DNA of 64,000 nucleotides from Luteimonas saliphila. Lineage in GTDB: Bacteria; Pseudomonadota; Gammaproteobacteria; Xanthomonadales; Xanthomonadaceae. Both the position numbers and the translations under genes were made by a program. Location of the stretch: positions 62,001-126,000 of the forward strand of contig NZ_JAETWA010000010.1 in assembly GCF_016774335.1 (NCBI RefSeq), given 5' to 3'. Numbering within the stretch: the stretch's first letter is position 1; every line of letters begins with the position of its first letter. Positions 19,506 through 29,164 of this stretch are shown piece after piece. The notes beneath the pieces were generated by a model. The model was not told the origin of the DNA and ran no database searches. It saw only the letters and a program-made list of their open reading frames with translations.

Positions 19506-21464
19506 TCAGGCCGCGTCGCCCCGCAGTTCCCGCACCTGCGCCTCCAGCTGCTGCGCGGTCACGCCCGGGTCGCGGATCGGCGCCTGCGCCATCACTTGGA
19601 CGTGCGCGCGGAAGCGCCGCGGGACGCGCATCCGGCCGAGGCGGCCGGCGCCGGCAGTCGCGCTGCGGCGACTCCACATGCTGCTCCACATCCCGCGCAG
19701 CGCCATCGGCACCACCGGCACCGGGCGGCCCGCGGCCGCGGCGCGCTCGAGGATCTTCTCGACTCCGGACTTGAACGCCGCGATCTCGCCGTCGCCGGTC
19801 AGCCTGCCCTCGGGGAAGATGCCGACCAGCTGGCCGTCGGCCAGGGCCGCGTCGATCTCGTCGAACGCGCGCTGCATCAGCGCGGCGTCTTCCCTGGGGC
19901 TTGCGATCGGGATCGCCCTGGCGGTGCGGAAGATCCAGCGCATCACCGGGATATCGAAGATCCGATAGTACATGACGAACCGCACCGGACGCGGCACCGT
20001 GGCCGACAGGATCAGGGCGTCCATGTAGCTGACGTGGTTGCAGACCAGCACGGCCGGGCCCTCGTCCGGCACGTGCTTCTCGATGCCGTGCAGTTCCAGC
20101 CGGTAGAGCGTGCGCACCATCAGCCAGCTGACGAAGCGCATGAAGAACTCCGGCACGATGCTGAAGATCCACACCGCGACCAGCGCGTTGGCGATCGCCA
20201 GCGCCAGGAACACCTGCGGGATCGACCAGCCGAGGAAGCGCTGCAGGGCGATGCCGATCACCGCGGCGGCGACGATGAAGGCCGCGTTCTGGATGTTCAT
20301 GCCGGCGATCACCCGCGCCAGTTCGGCCCTGGGCGTGCGGCTCTGGATCAGCGCGAACAACGGCACCACGAAGAACCCGGTGAACAGGCCGATGCCGGTC
20401 AGGTCGAGGATGATCCGCCAGCTGCCGGGCGCGGCGACGAACTGCGACACCGACAGCCCCTCGGCCAGCGCCTGCCCCGGGCGCGCGAAGTACAGGTCGA
20501 GCATGAAGGCGCTGACGCCGAATGCGCCCAGCGGTACCAGGCCGATCTCCACCGTGCGCCCGGAGAGCTTCTCGCACAGCAGCGATCCTGCGCCGACACC
20601 GATCGAGAACAGCGCCAGCGCGAAGATGTACAACGCCTGGGTACCGCCGAGGTTGGTTTCCGCATAGACCGGCAGTTGCGCGGTCAGCACCGTGCCGATG
20701 AACCAGAACCAGGACACGCCGAGCACCGCGTTGCGCACCGCCGGCTGGCGCCGCGTGAGCTGCCAGATGCGCCAGGACTGGCGCGCGATGTTCCAGTCCA
20801 CCCGCAACCCGGGCTCGCCCGCGTCCACGCGCGGGATGCGGCGGGCGACGAGGTTGCCGGCGATCGCGAGCGCGATGATCGACACCGCCGCCACGTAGGG
20901 TCCTGCGGCGCCGGCCAGCAGGAAGATCGAGCCGCCGCAGATCATGCCCAGCAGGATCGCCAGCGAGGTGCCCATCTCGACCAGGCCGTTGCCGCCGGTG
21001 AGCTCCTCGGGCTTGAGTACCGAGGGCAGGATCGAGTACTTCACCGGCCCGAACAGGGTCGACTGCAGGCCGGTGCAGAACAGCGCCACCAGCAGGATCG
21101 TCATCTCCTGCAGCACGAAGCCGATCGCGGCCAGCGACATGATCGCGATCTCCATCGTGGTGGTGATCACGATCAGCCGCTGCTTCTCGAGCTTCTCGGC
21201 GATCTGCCCGGCGGTGGCGGAAAACAGGAAGTAGGGCAGGATGAAGATCGCGGGCGCGAGCTGGGTATAGAGCGCCCGCGTCTCGGGGGCCATCGTGCCG
21301 GCCAGCATCATCGCCCCGAGCAGGCCGATGATCGCCTGGCGATAGACGTTGTCGTTGAACGCGCCCAGCGCCTGCACGGCGAAGTAGGGCAGGAAGCGGC
21401 GCTGGCGCAGCAGGTCGAACTGCGAGTGGTGGTCGGTGACGGGATGCTCGGGGGAACTCGCCAT
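19506..21464 (-). CDS. MFS transporter-acyltransferase (LplT-PlsC fusion)
   Basis: This 652-residue protein fuses an N-terminal MFS domain of the lysophospholipid-transporter type (FAVQALGAFNDNVYRQAI, STLFGPVKYSILP) to a C-terminal PlsC-type acyltransferase. Catalytic NHVSYMD gives H477-x4-D482, and FPEGR is at 550-554. The role is probably uptake or flipping of lysophospholipids and their reacylation at the inner membrane. Related Aas-type proteins carry a third, acyl-CoA/ACP synthetase domain, which is absent here. The ATG at 21464 has a GGAGG ribosome binding site. A TACACT box lies at 21488-21493. Confidence 0.88.
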   Translation of the reverse strand: MASSPEHPVTDHHSQFDLLRQRRFLPYFAVQALGAFNDNVYRQAIIGLLGAMMLAGTMAPETRALYTQLAPAIFILPYFLFSATAGQIAEKLEKQRLIVITTTMEIAIMSLAAIGFVLQEMTILLVALFCTGLQSTLFGPVKYSILPSVLKPEELTGGNGLVEMGTSLAILLGMICGGSIFLLAGAAGPYVAAVSIIALAIAGNLVARRIPRVDAGEPGLRVDWNIARQSWRIWQLTRRQPAVRNAVLGVSWFWFIGTVLTAQLPVYAETNLGGTQALYIFALALFSIGVGAGSLLCEKLSGRTVEIGLVPLGAFGVSAFMLDLYFARPGQALAEGLSVSQFVAAPGSWRIILDLTGIGLFTGFFVVPLFALIQSRTPRAELARVIAGMNIQNAAFIVAAAVIGIALQRFLGWSIPQVFLALAIANALVAVWIFSIVPEFFMRFVSWLMVRTLYRLELHGIEKHVPDEGPAVLVCNHVSYMDALILSATVPRPVRFVMYYRIFDIPVMRWIFRTARAIPIASPREDAALMQRAFDEIDAALADGQLVGIFPEGRLTGDGEIAAFKSGVEKILERAAAAGRPVPVVPMALRGMWSSMWSRRSATAGAGRLGRMRVPRRFRAHVQVMAQAPIRDPGVTAQQLEAQVRELRGDAA

Positions 21465-21682
21465 GCGGCCTCCAACGGTTGGCGGCGAGTGTAGCGGCTG
21501 GCCGCGTCGATTCGTGCGCTGCGCGCGCAGGTGCCGGCCGGGTAGCGCGACCGGCGACCGGCGGTCGCGTCGCGGTTGACGGGCCGGATGGCGACGGATC
21601 GAACGATGCGTGCCGTCGCCATGGCCGTCGCGGCGGCAGGCGGCTGCTAGAGTGCCCGCTTCCGCGTTCCCGGGGACCGAAC

Positions 21683-22546
21683 ATGACGGCACCGTCGCCG
21701 ATGCCCGCCGCCTTCCTCGGCCACGGCAGCCCGATGAACGCACTCGAGCGCAACCGCTACACGGCGGCGTGGCGCGCGTTCGGCGCTTCCGTGCCGCGTC
21801 CGCGCGCGATCCTCGCGGTGTCCGCGCACTGGTACGTCAATGCGCTGGCGGTGACGGCGATGCCGAGGCCGCGCACGATCCACGACTTCTACGGCTTCCC
21901 GCAGGCCCTGTTCGACGTGCAGTACCCGGCGTCCGGCCTGCCCGATCTGGTCGGCGAGATCGCCGAACTGGTGAAGCCCGACCACGTCGGCGCCGACATC
22001 GACGGATGGGGCATCGACCACGGCACCTGGTCGGTGCTGGTGCATGCGTTCCCCGAGGCCGACGTGCCGGTGGTGCAGCTGTCGATCGACGCGCGCAAGG
22101 CGTTCGACTGGCATTTTGCGCTCGGCGCGAAGCTGGCGGCACTACGCGAGCGCGGCGTCCTGGTGCTCGGCAGCGGCAACGTGGTGCACAACCTGCGTGC
22201 GATCGACTGGCAGCAGCCCGACGGCGCATTCGACTGGTCGCGCCGCTTCGACGAGCGCGCGCGCGAACTGATGCTGGAGCGGCCGCACGACGTGCCGTCG
22301 CTGGCCTCGCATCCGGATTACCGGCGGGCGGTACCCACGCCGGATCATTTCCTGCCGCTACTGTACATCGCAGGCCTGGCATCGGTCGCGCAGCGTCCGA
22401 CGCGAACGCTGGTGGACGGATACGCCTACGGTTCGCTGTCGATGACCGCGTTCACGCTGGACGCGCACTGCCCGGACGCCGCGTCGCAGGGCGCGGGCTC
22501 GGCCCCGATCGACACCCGCCTGCCGCCGGAGGATGCGAACGTCTGA
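21683..22546 (+). CDS. ygiD: YgiD/DODA-type extradiol dioxygenase
   Basis: This 287-residue protein belongs to the class III extradiol ring-cleavage family represented by E. coli YgiD, a 4,5-DOPA dioxygenase. Metal-site histidines are visible in LGHGSPMNA (H14), AVSAHWYV (H49) and TPDHFLPLLY, plus the conserved GSGNVVHNLR (H169). IDHGTWSVL is also typical. The physiological substrate in bacteria is uncertain. A TAGAGT box lies at 21648-21653. It is convergent with purD, whose stop codon lies one base beyond its own. Confidence 0.88.
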   Translation: MTAPSPMPAAFLGHGSPMNALERNRYTAAWRAFGASVPRPRAILAVSAHWYVNALAVTAMPRPRTIHDFYGFPQALFDVQYPASGLPDLVGEIAELVKPDHVGADIDGWGIDHGTWSVLVHAFPEADVPVVQLSIDARKAFDWHFALGAKLAALRERGVLVLGSGNVVHNLRAIDWQQPDGAFDWSRRFDERARELMLERPHDVPSLASHPDYRRAVPTPDHFLPLLYIAGLASVAQRPTRTLVDGYAYGSLSMTAFTLDAHCPDAASQGAGSAPIDTRLPPEDANV

Positions 22547-22547
22547 C

Positions 22548-23834
22548 TCAGCCGCGCTCGCGCGCGATCGCGCGCCAGCCGATGTCCCGGCGGTGGAAGG
22601 CGCTCGGCCAGGAGATCGCATCGACGCCGGCATGGGCGTTGCGCTGCGCATCGGCGACCGAATCGCCGAGCGCGGCGACGCACAGCACGCGGCCGCCGGC
22701 GCTCACCACCGTCCCGTCCGCATCGAGCGCAGTACCGGCGTGGAACACCTTGGCGCCTGCGGGCACCGCATCGAGGCCGGAGATCGGCTCGCCGGTCACC
22801 GGCGCCTCCGGGTACGGCCGCGCCGCCATCACCACGCCCAGCGACGGGCGCGGATCCCACTGCGCTTCCACGCCCTCGAGCTTGCCGTCGATCGCCGCCT
22901 CCACCAGGTCGACGAGGTCGGAGCGCAGGCGCAACATCACCGGCTGCGTCTCCGGGTCGCCGAAGCGCACGTTGAACTCGATCACCTTCGGCGCACCGGT
23001 CGCATCGATCATCAGCCCGGCGTACAGGAAGCCGGTGAACGGCACGCCGTCGGCGGCCATGCCGGCGACGGTCGGTTCCACCACCTCGCGCATCACCCGT
23101 GCGTGCACCTCGGCCGTCACGACAGGTGCGGGCGAATACGCGCCCATGCCGCCGGTGTTGGGGCCGGTGTCGCCGTCGCCGACGCGCTTGTGGTCCTGCG
23201 AAGTCGCCATCGGCAGTGCGGTGGTGCCGTCGACCATCGAGATGAAGCTGGCTTCCTCGCCGTCGAGGAACTCCTCGATCACCACCCGCGCGCCGGCTTC
23301 GCCGAACGCATTGCCCGACAGCATGTCGCGCACCGCGGCTTCGGCCTCGGCCAGCGTCGTCGCCACGATCACGCCCTTGCCGGCGGCCAGGCCGTCGGCC
23401 TTGACCACGATCGGCGCGCCCTTGTCGCGCAGGTAGGCCAGTGCCGGCGCGACTTCGGTGAACACGGAATAGAACGCGGTCGGGATGCCGTGGCGCGCGA
23501 GGAAATCCTTGGCGTAGGCCTTGCTGCCCTCGAGCCGGGCCGCGGCGGCGGTCGGACCGAAGATGCGCAGGCCGGCTGCGCGGAAGCGGTCGACCACGCC
23601 GGTCACCAGCGGTAATTCGGGGCCGACCACGGTCAGTGCGACGTCCTCGTCGCGCGCCAGCCGCAGCAGGCCTTCGATGTCCGCGACCTTGACCGATGCG
23701 TTGCGACACTTCGTTTCGGTGGCGGTCCCGGCGTTGCCGGGCGCGACGATCACTTCCTCGACGCGCGGCGACTGCGCCAGCTTCCAGGCCAGGGCGTGCT
23801 CGCGACCGCCGGAACCGATGACGAGGATCTTCAC
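22548..23834 (-). CDS. purD: Phosphoribosylamine-glycine ligase
   Basis: PurD catalyses the second step of purine synthesis, forming GAR from phosphoribosylamine, glycine and ATP. The 428-residue protein has the family start [14 protein letters not shown], the ATP-grasp elements VVKADGLAAGKGV and IEEFLDGEEASF, and GDGDTGPNTGGMGAYSPAP and NVRFGDPETQ. It starts with GTG at 23834, whose GTGA overlaps the stop codon of the antiporter gene, so the two are translationally coupled. Confidence 0.96.
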   Translation of the reverse strand: MKILVIGSGGREHALAWKLAQSPRVEEVIVAPGNAGTATETKCRNASVKVADIEGLLRLARDEDVALTVVGPELPLVTGVVDRFRAAGLRIFGPTAAAARLEGSKAYAKDFLARHGIPTAFYSVFTEVAPALAYLRDKGAPIVVKADGLAAGKGVIVATTLAEAEAAVRDMLSGNAFGEAGARVVIEEFLDGEEASFISMVDGTTALPMATSQDHKRVGDGDTGPNTGGMGAYSPAPVVTAEVHARVMREVVEPTVAGMAADGVPFTGFLYAGLMIDATGAPKVIEFNVRFGDPETQPVMLRLRSDLVDLVEAAIDGKLEGVEAQWDPRPSLGVVMAARPYPEAPVTGEPISGLDAVPAGAKVFHAGTALDADGTVVSAGGRVLCVAALGDSVADAQRNAHAGVDAISWPSAFHRRDIGWRAIARERG

Positions 23835-24931
23835 TGGGGGATGTCCTTGCGTTGGGAAGCTTGGCGACGCGCCTTCAGGCCGTCGAAGGCCACGGCGCCG
23901 AGGGTGATCACCGTCAGCGGAATCACCACGAACACCATGCCGAAGCGGAAGTCCTCGAGTGCGGCATGCCGCGACGCCGCCATCAGCAGGTAGGCGGTGT
24001 ACGCGACGTAGTATCCGACGAACACCGCGCCTTCCCAGCGTGCGATGCAGTGGCCGGTGAAGAAGATCGGCAGGCAGGCGACGGCGACCGCGGTCATCAC
24101 CGGCAAGTCGAAGCGCAGCGCCGAGGGACTGACCGCCACGCCGTCGGCGGCGATCAGCGCGGTCGCGCCCAGCACCAGCAGCAGGTTGAAGATGCTGCTG
24201 CCGACGATGTTGCCGACGGCGAGGTCGCGTTCGCCGCGCAGCGCGAACAGGATCGAGGTGGCGATCTCCGGCAGCGACGTGCCCACCGCGACGACGGTGA
24301 GTCCGATCACGAGTTCGCTCAGGCCGAGCATGGTGGCCATGCCGGTCGCGGCGCGCACCAGCAGCCGCGCGCCGACCACCAGCAGGACCAGGCCCACGGC
24401 GATCAGCGCCGCCTGGCGAAGCACGCCGGATTTCTGCAAGACGCCACCATCCGAAACGCCGGGGCGCTCGGGCACCTGCTCGGGACTGCGACGCGCCAGC
24501 CGGATCAGGAACAGCGTGTAGGTCACCGCACCCGCCAGCAGCAGCGCGCCCTCCCAGCGCGCGATGCGGCCGTCGAGCGCCATCACCAGACACAACACCG
24601 AGGCGCCGATCATGATCGGCACGTCCAACCACACCAGTTGCCGCTGCACCACCAGCGGCGTCACCAGCGCCACCACGCCGAGCACCAGCAGCACGTTGGC
24701 GATGTTGCTGCCGACCACGTTGCCCAGCGCCAGGTCCGGCGAACCGCCCAGCGCGCCGCCGACGCTGATCGCCAGCTCCGGCATGCTGGTGCCGATGGAG
24801 ACCACGGTCAGGCCGACGATGACCGGGGCCAGCCCCAACCCCAACGCCAGCCGCGATGCGCCGCGCACCAGCGCTTCGGCACCCATCAGCAACAGGCCGA
24901 GGCCAGCGGCGAAGAGCAACAGGAGCATCAT
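23831..24931 (-). CDS. Calcium/sodium antiporter (YrbG/CaxA family)
   Basis: This 366-residue membrane protein is built from two inverted repeats of five helices, as in K-independent Na/Ca exchangers. The two alpha-repeat signatures are [19 protein letters not shown] with [16 protein letters not shown], and [20 protein letters not shown] with [16 protein letters not shown]. Two adjacent ATGs (24931, 24928) can start it; the 22 upstream residues are not hydrophobic and are excluded. It sits between purH and purD with a 19-base gap and a 4-base overlap, an odd place for a cation exchanger. Confidence 0.9.
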   Translation of the reverse strand: MMLLLLFAAGLGLLLMGAEALVRGASRLALGLGLAPVIVGLTVVSIGTSMPELAISVGGALGGSPDLALGNVVGSNIANVLLVLGVVALVTPLVVQRQLVWLDVPIMIGASVLCLVMALDGRIARWEGALLLAGAVTYTLFLIRLARRSPEQVPERPGVSDGGVLQKSGVLRQAALIAVGLVLLVVGARLLVRAATGMATMLGLSELVIGLTVVAVGTSLPEIATSILFALRGERDLAVGNIVGSSIFNLLLVLGATALIAADGVAVSPSALRFDLPVMTAVAVACLPIFFTGHCIARWEGAVFVGYYVAYTAYLLMAASRHAALEDFRFGMVFVVIPLTVITLGAVAFDGLKARRQASQRKDIPQ

Positions 24932-24950
24932 CCGGCGTCGCCGCGCGCAG

Positions 24951-26537
24951 TCAGTGGCGGAAGTGGCGCACGCCGGTGAACACCATCGCGATGCCATGTT
25001 CGTCGGCCGCGGCGATCACCTCGTTGTCGCGCATCGAGCCGCCGGGCTGGATCACCGCCTTGATGCCGGCGTCGGCCGCGGCGTCGATGCCGTCGCGGAA
25101 CGGGAAGAACGCGTCGCTGGCCATCACCGAGCCCTCGACCTGCAGTCCCGCGTCGCCGGCCTTGATCCCGGCGATACGCGCGGAATACACCCGGCTCATC
25201 TGCCCGGCGCCGACGCCGATGGTGCGATTGTCCCTGGCGTAGACGATGGCGTTGGACTTGACGAACTTCGCCACCTTCCACGCGAACAGCAGGTCGGTGA
25301 ACTGCGCATCGGTCGGCGCGAGCTTCGTCGCCACCTTGAGCTCGTCGCGCGTCACCACGCGGTCGTCGGCGGTCTGCATCAGCATGCCGGAGCCGACGCG
25401 CTTGCTGTCGATGAAGCCCTTCGAGGCGGGTGCGAGGGGAATGCGCAGCACGCGCACGTTGGCCTTCTTCCCGGCGACCTCGAGCGCGCCGTCCTCGTAG
25501 TCCGGTGCGATCAGCACCTCGACGAACTGGCGCTCCAGGATCGCCTTCGCGGTCGCCGCGTCGAGCTTGCGGTTGAAGGCGATGATGCCGCCGAAGGCGC
25601 TGGTCGGATCGGTGGCGTACGCCAGCTCGTAGGCATCGCCGCAGGCCGCGCCGACCGCGACCCCGCAGGGATTGGCGTGCTTGACGATCACGCAGGCCGG
25701 CGCGTCGAACTGGCGCACGCATTCCCAGGCAGCGTCGCTGTCGGCGATGTTGTTGTAGCTCAGCTCCTTGCCCTGCAACTGCACGAAGGTCGCCAGCGAG
25801 CCGGGGGCGGGGTACAGGTCCTGGTAGAACGCGGCGCTCTGGTGCGGATTCTCGCCGTAACGCAGGTCCATCACCTTGTGGAAGGTGCCGTTGATCTGTG
25901 CGGGGTACCGGTCGCGCGCCGGGACGGGTCCCGAGGCGTCGTTGATCGACGACAGGTAATTGCTGATCGCGGCGTCGTACTGCGCCACGCGGTTGAACGC
26001 CGCGACCGACAGCGCGAAACGCGTCCGCGACGACAGCGCGCCATCGTTCGCCTCGATTTCGGCCGCCAGACCGGCATATTGCGATGGATCGGTCGCCACC
26101 GCCACGCGTGCGAAGTTCTTCGCCGCCGAGCGCAGCATCGCCGGGCCGCCGATGTCGATGTTCTCGACCGCATCGACCAGCGTGCAGTCCGCCTTCGCGG
26201 TGACCGATTCGAACGGATACAGGTTCAGCACCAGCAGGTCGATCGGCGCGATCGAGTGCTGCGCCATGATCGCGTCGTCGATGCCGGCGCGGCCGAGCAG
26301 TCCCCCGTGGACCACCGGATGCAGGGTCTTGACCCGCCCGTCCATCATCTCCGGGAAGCCGGTGGCCTCCGACACGTCCCGTACCGACAGGCCCGAATCG
26401 CGGATCGCCTTCGCGGTGCCGCCGGTGGACAGCAGTTCGACGCCGCGCGCGGCCAGCGCGGTGGCGAGTTCGATCAGCCCGGTCTTGTCGGACACGGACA
26501 GCAGTGCCCGGCGCACGGGCAGGAGGTCGGAGGTCAT
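24951..26537 (-). CDS. purH: Bifunctional AICAR transformylase / IMP cyclohydrolase
   Basis: PurH performs the last two steps of IMP synthesis. The 528-residue protein shows the N-terminal cyclohydrolase part ([33 protein letters not shown]) and the C-terminal transformylase part ([46 protein letters not shown]). The start ATG at 26537 gives the standard N-terminus. A perfect TATAAT box 30 bases upstream suggests an own promoter, besides read-through from fis. Confidence 0.97.
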   Translation of the reverse strand: MTSDLLPVRRALLSVSDKTGLIELATALAARGVELLSTGGTAKAIRDSGLSVRDVSEATGFPEMMDGRVKTLHPVVHGGLLGRAGIDDAIMAQHSIAPIDLLVLNLYPFESVTAKADCTLVDAVENIDIGGPAMLRSAAKNFARVAVATDPSQYAGLAAEIEANDGALSSRTRFALSVAAFNRVAQYDAAISNYLSSINDASGPVPARDRYPAQINGTFHKVMDLRYGENPHQSAAFYQDLYPAPGSLATFVQLQGKELSYNNIADSDAAWECVRQFDAPACVIVKHANPCGVAVGAACGDAYELAYATDPTSAFGGIIAFNRKLDAATAKAILERQFVEVLIAPDYEDGALEVAGKKANVRVLRIPLAPASKGFIDSKRVGSGMLMQTADDRVVTRDELKVATKLAPTDAQFTDLLFAWKVAKFVKSNAIVYARDNRTIGVGAGQMSRVYSARIAGIKAGDAGLQVEGSVMASDAFFPFRDGIDAAADAGIKAVIQPGGSMRDNEVIAAADEHGIAMVFTGVRHFRH

Positions 26538-26567
26538 CGCGGGGACGGGGCTGGAAGCGAAGGCGGA

Positions 26568-26573
26568 ATTATA
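26568..26573 (-). promoter_or_regulatory. Putative purH -10 box
   Basis: The minus strand reads TATAAT 30 bases before the purH ATG, within the short gap after fis. No convincing -35 is seen. It would give a leader of about 23 bases. Confidence 0.45.
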
Positions 26574-26596
26574 GGCCGCCTGCGTGCGGGCACGGC

Positions 26597-26869
26597 TCAG
26601 GCGATGCCGTATTCGCGAAGTTTCTTGCGCAACGTTGCGCGATGGATGCCGAGCATGATGGCCGCGCGGCTCTGGTTGCCGTCGCAATGCTCGAGTACTT
26701 CGAGGAACAGCGGAATCTCCAGCTCGCGCAGCGCGATCTGGTAGAGGTCTGCCGCATCGCTGCCGTTGAGATCGCCGAGGTAGCGGCGCACCGAGTTGGC
26801 GACATGCTCGCGCAGCGGCGCCCGCGGCAGGCTTCGTGGAGTGGCTTCGGTGTGTTCAGCGGTGTTCAA
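26597..26869 (-). CDS. fis: Fis-family DNA-binding protein
   Basis: This ~90-residue nucleoid-associated protein has the C-terminal Fis helix-turn-helix ([20 protein letters not shown] followed by LREYG) and the dimerisation helices [12 protein letters not shown] and [19 protein letters not shown]. No ATG is available in frame; the TTG at 26869 is the most sensible start, giving a typical Fis length, although no clear ribosome binding site precedes it. It lies between a DUF3426 gene and purH. In enterobacteria fis is instead linked to dusB. Confidence 0.85.
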   Translation of the reverse strand: MNTAEHTEATPRSLPRAPLREHVANSVRRYLGDLNGSDAADLYQIALRELEIPLFLEVLEHCDGNQSRAAIMLGIHRATLRKKLREYGIA

Positions 26870-27017
26870 TTGGACGCTCGGCGCAGCCTGGCGACGACCG
26901 GCGCGTCGCGGCCGGCCCTCGCGGGCGAACGAGTCTAGCGCCATGCGGTCGCAATGGACAATGCGAATTCGACCCGTCGTGCGCGGCGGGCCCGGATCGT
27001 CGGCGCTCGGGGCCCTG

Positions 27018-28097
27018 CTACCGGACGAATTCGAACGCGAACGAGACCGTGGCGACGGATGGCTCGCGGATGTCCAGTGCGATGTCCGCAGTCTGGCCCG
27101 GCGCGACAAGCGTCGGCGCCGTCTCGCCGAGGTACTCGTCCACGCCGAAGGCGCGCGCGGCCACGGGGCGTCCGTCGACGTCGGAAAGCGTGAGCAGCAG
27201 CGTCGGCCAGGCCTGTGGCCAGCGGGCGTCGTTGCGGAACGTCGCGCGCACGCGCAGCGCGCCGGGAACATCGGGATGCGGGCGGACCTCGCGCGCGACC
27301 AGTACGAATGCGGCCGGCTCGCGCCAGGGCGGAAGGCTGCATCCGAACACGCCGCAGGTCGCGGCGACGAACGGGCGCCAGCGCGCGTCTGCCGCGAGCC
27401 GCGCGCGGTCGGCGAGCAGGACCTGCAGGCCCAGCAGCAGCGCCAGCGCGGCGATCGCGGCCGCACGCCACAGCCGCCGCGCGCGGCCGGCGCTCGTCGC
27501 CGCAGGGGCCGGGCTCGACAGGAATCCCGGGCCGGGCTCCGTTGCCGTCGGGATAGCGGGCGTGTCCCTGCCCGCCGCGTCCGGTGCGTCCGGTGCCGTG
27601 GCCGGGGCGGGCGCCGGCGCGGCGTCCCCGGACGGCGAAGGGTCGATGTCCGCCGGCAGGGGCGGCAGCGGGTCCGCTGCGTCCGGCCCTGCGTCCTTGG
27701 CGGGCGCGGTTTCCGCCGGCGGTGCCGCGGGTGGCGAGGCAATGTCCGCTGGCGCGGTGACCGGCTCGCGGGCGCGGTCCGCGTCGCCGGCTCCCCGTGC
27801 CGGTCTCGTCGCGGGCGGCGAGCCGCCTGCTGGATCCGCCACACTCTTCGCCTCGGACGCCGTCCCGGGTGGCGGCGCGTTCGCAACCGGTGCCGCTGCC
27901 GCGATTGTCGAAGCGGCTGTTGCCGCCTCCACGACGGCAGCCGGTGCGGCCGACGCCTCCCCGGCGGCCATCGACGGCGTTGCGGGCGACTCGGGACGCC
28001 GCAGTACCCCCGCGCACCGCGGACAGCGTTCCGGCGGCAGGTCGGTCGCCGGATCGGTGGCGACCAGGGCATTGCAATGCCGGCAGTTGATGAACAT
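27018..28097 (-). CDS. DUF3426 zinc-ribbon membrane protein
   Basis: This 359-residue protein has an N-terminal zinc ribbon (cysteines 5, 8, 25 and 28; CRHC and CPRC). A very long Ala/Pro-rich low-complexity stretch spans about residues 35-205. One membrane helix ([20 protein letters not shown]) follows, and then a C-terminal extracytoplasmic DUF3426 domain ([30 protein letters not shown]). DUF3426 proteins are commonly encoded next to prmA in gammaproteobacteria, as here. Function is unknown. The ATG at 28097 begins directly before the zinc ribbon. Confidence 0.85.
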   Translation of the reverse strand: MFINCRHCNALVATDPATDLPPERCPRCAGVLRRPESPATPSMAAGEASAAPAAVVEAATAASTIAAAAPVANAPPPGTASEAKSVADPAGGSPPATRPARGAGDADRAREPVTAPADIASPPAAPPAETAPAKDAGPDAADPLPPLPADIDPSPSGDAAPAPAPATAPDAPDAAGRDTPAIPTATEPGPGFLSSPAPAATSAGRARRLWRAAAIAALALLLGLQVLLADRARLAADARWRPFVAATCGVFGCSLPPWREPAAFVLVAREVRPHPDVPGALRVRATFRNDARWPQAWPTLLLTLSDVDGRPVAARAFGVDEYLGETAPTLVAPGQTADIALDIREPSVATVSFAFEFVR

Positions 28098-28142
28098 GGC
28101 GCTATTCAATCACGCGCGACCGCGGCCCCGCCGTGCCGCGCG

Positions 28143-29060
28143 TCACCGGCGGAGGCCGTCGATGCGCACCCAGTCGCCTTCGTGTGCGACCGACAGCGCA
28201 TCGAACCATCGCCCATAGCGCTGGAGCAGCGGTTCCTGCTGCCCGTCCAGGATCCCCGACAGCGCGATGCGGCCGCCCGGCGCGGTATGCGCGGCCAGCA
28301 CCTCGGCGAGCGCGTCGAGTGCGGAGGCCAGGATGTTGGCGACGACGACCGGATAGGGGCCGGCGGGTGCCACGGCCGGTTCGAACACCGAGAGTGCGTC
28401 GCCCACGCCGTTGCGCGCCGCGTTGTCGCCGGTCGCCAGCAGCGCCTGCGGATCGTTGTCGACGCCGTCGGCGCGCGCCGCGCCGAGCTTGAGCGCCGCG
28501 AGCGCGAGGATGCCGCTGCCGCAGCCGAAGTCCAGTACCGTCGCGTCGCGCAGCAGCCCGTCCGCAGCCAGCGCGTCGAGCCATTGCAGGCACAGCGACG
28601 TGGTCGGGTGCGTGCCCGAGCCGAAGGCGAGCCCAGGGTCGAGCCGGACCACGGCCGCACCGGGCGCCTCCGCTTCCGGCGGGAGCGCGTGGTTCCACGG
28701 CACGATCCAGGTGCGCGCGCCGAACCGCAGTGGCCGGTACTGGTCCATCCAGGCGCGCTCCCAATCCTGGTCGGCGACGTGGCGGAACGTCGCCGCGGTC
28801 CAGTTCAGCGCCGGGTCGAACGCATCGAGTGCGGCCAGCAGCAGCAGCGCATCCGCATCGTGCGGGAACAGCGCGGTGAGCGCGATCGAATCCCACAGCG
28901 GGGTCTCGCCCACCCCCGGCTCCAGGATCGCCTGTTCGTCGTCGGTATCCGCGGCGGCGTCGAGCATGGTCACCGCCAGCGCGCCGATATCCTCCAGCGC
29001 ATGTTCGCGGCGCGGCTGTTCGTCCACGCGGCAGCGGATGGTCAGTTCGAGGAAGGGCAT
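28143..29060 (-). CDS. prmA: Ribosomal protein L11 methyltransferase
   Basis: PrmA trimethylates ribosomal protein L11. The 305-residue enzyme has the N-terminal L11-recognition domain (ending near [20 protein letters not shown]) and a class I SAM-dependent domain with [33 protein letters not shown] and the catalytic-region VVANILA. A TAGACT box ends exactly 6 bases before the ATG, so a leaderless mRNA is likely. The order prmA, DUF3426, fis continues downstream. Confidence 0.95.
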   Translation of the reverse strand: MPFLELTIRCRVDEQPRREHALEDIGALAVTMLDAAADTDDEQAILEPGVGETPLWDSIALTALFPHDADALLLLAALDAFDPALNWTAATFRHVADQDWERAWMDQYRPLRFGARTWIVPWNHALPPEAEAPGAAVVRLDPGLAFGSGTHPTTSLCLQWLDALAADGLLRDATVLDFGCGSGILALAALKLGAARADGVDNDPQALLATGDNAARNGVGDALSVFEPAVAPAGPYPVVVANILASALDALAEVLAAHTAPGGRIALSGILDGQQEPLLQRYGRWFDALSVAHEGDWVRIDGLRR

Positions 29061-29066
29061 GGCGAC

Positions 29067-29072
29067 AGTCTA
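29067..29072 (-). promoter_or_regulatory. -10 box of prmA, leaderless type
   Basis: The minus strand reads TAGACT, followed by 6 bases (GTCGCC) and the prmA ATG at 29060. No ribosome binding site is present. Confidence 0.45.
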
Positions 29073-29111
29073 GCCGCCACCGCCCCCAGGCTCGGTGGAG
29101 AGGCCCTCCCG

Positions 29112-29117
29112 TATAAT
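29112..29117 (+). promoter_or_regulatory. -10 box for glycosyltransferase gene
   Basis: A perfect TATAAT lies 47 bases before the ATG at 29165, in the divergent gap to prmA. The expected -35 position has no good match, as often in GC-rich genomes. Confidence 0.45.
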
Positions 29118-29164
29118 GCGCCATCGCGTCGGGCCCGGCCCCCAGGCACCGCGCCCTCACGACG

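Noticed and set aside
21465-21743. N-terminal extension of the MFS-acyltransferase
   Set aside because: The extra residues are Arg/Pro-rich without membrane character, while GGAGG directly precedes the ATG at 21464.
26870-28072. Long fusion of Fis with an upstream 400-residue region
   Set aside because: The upstream frame is antisense-phase Arg/Pro-rich read-through across the DUF3426 gene; Fis proteins are ~90 residues.
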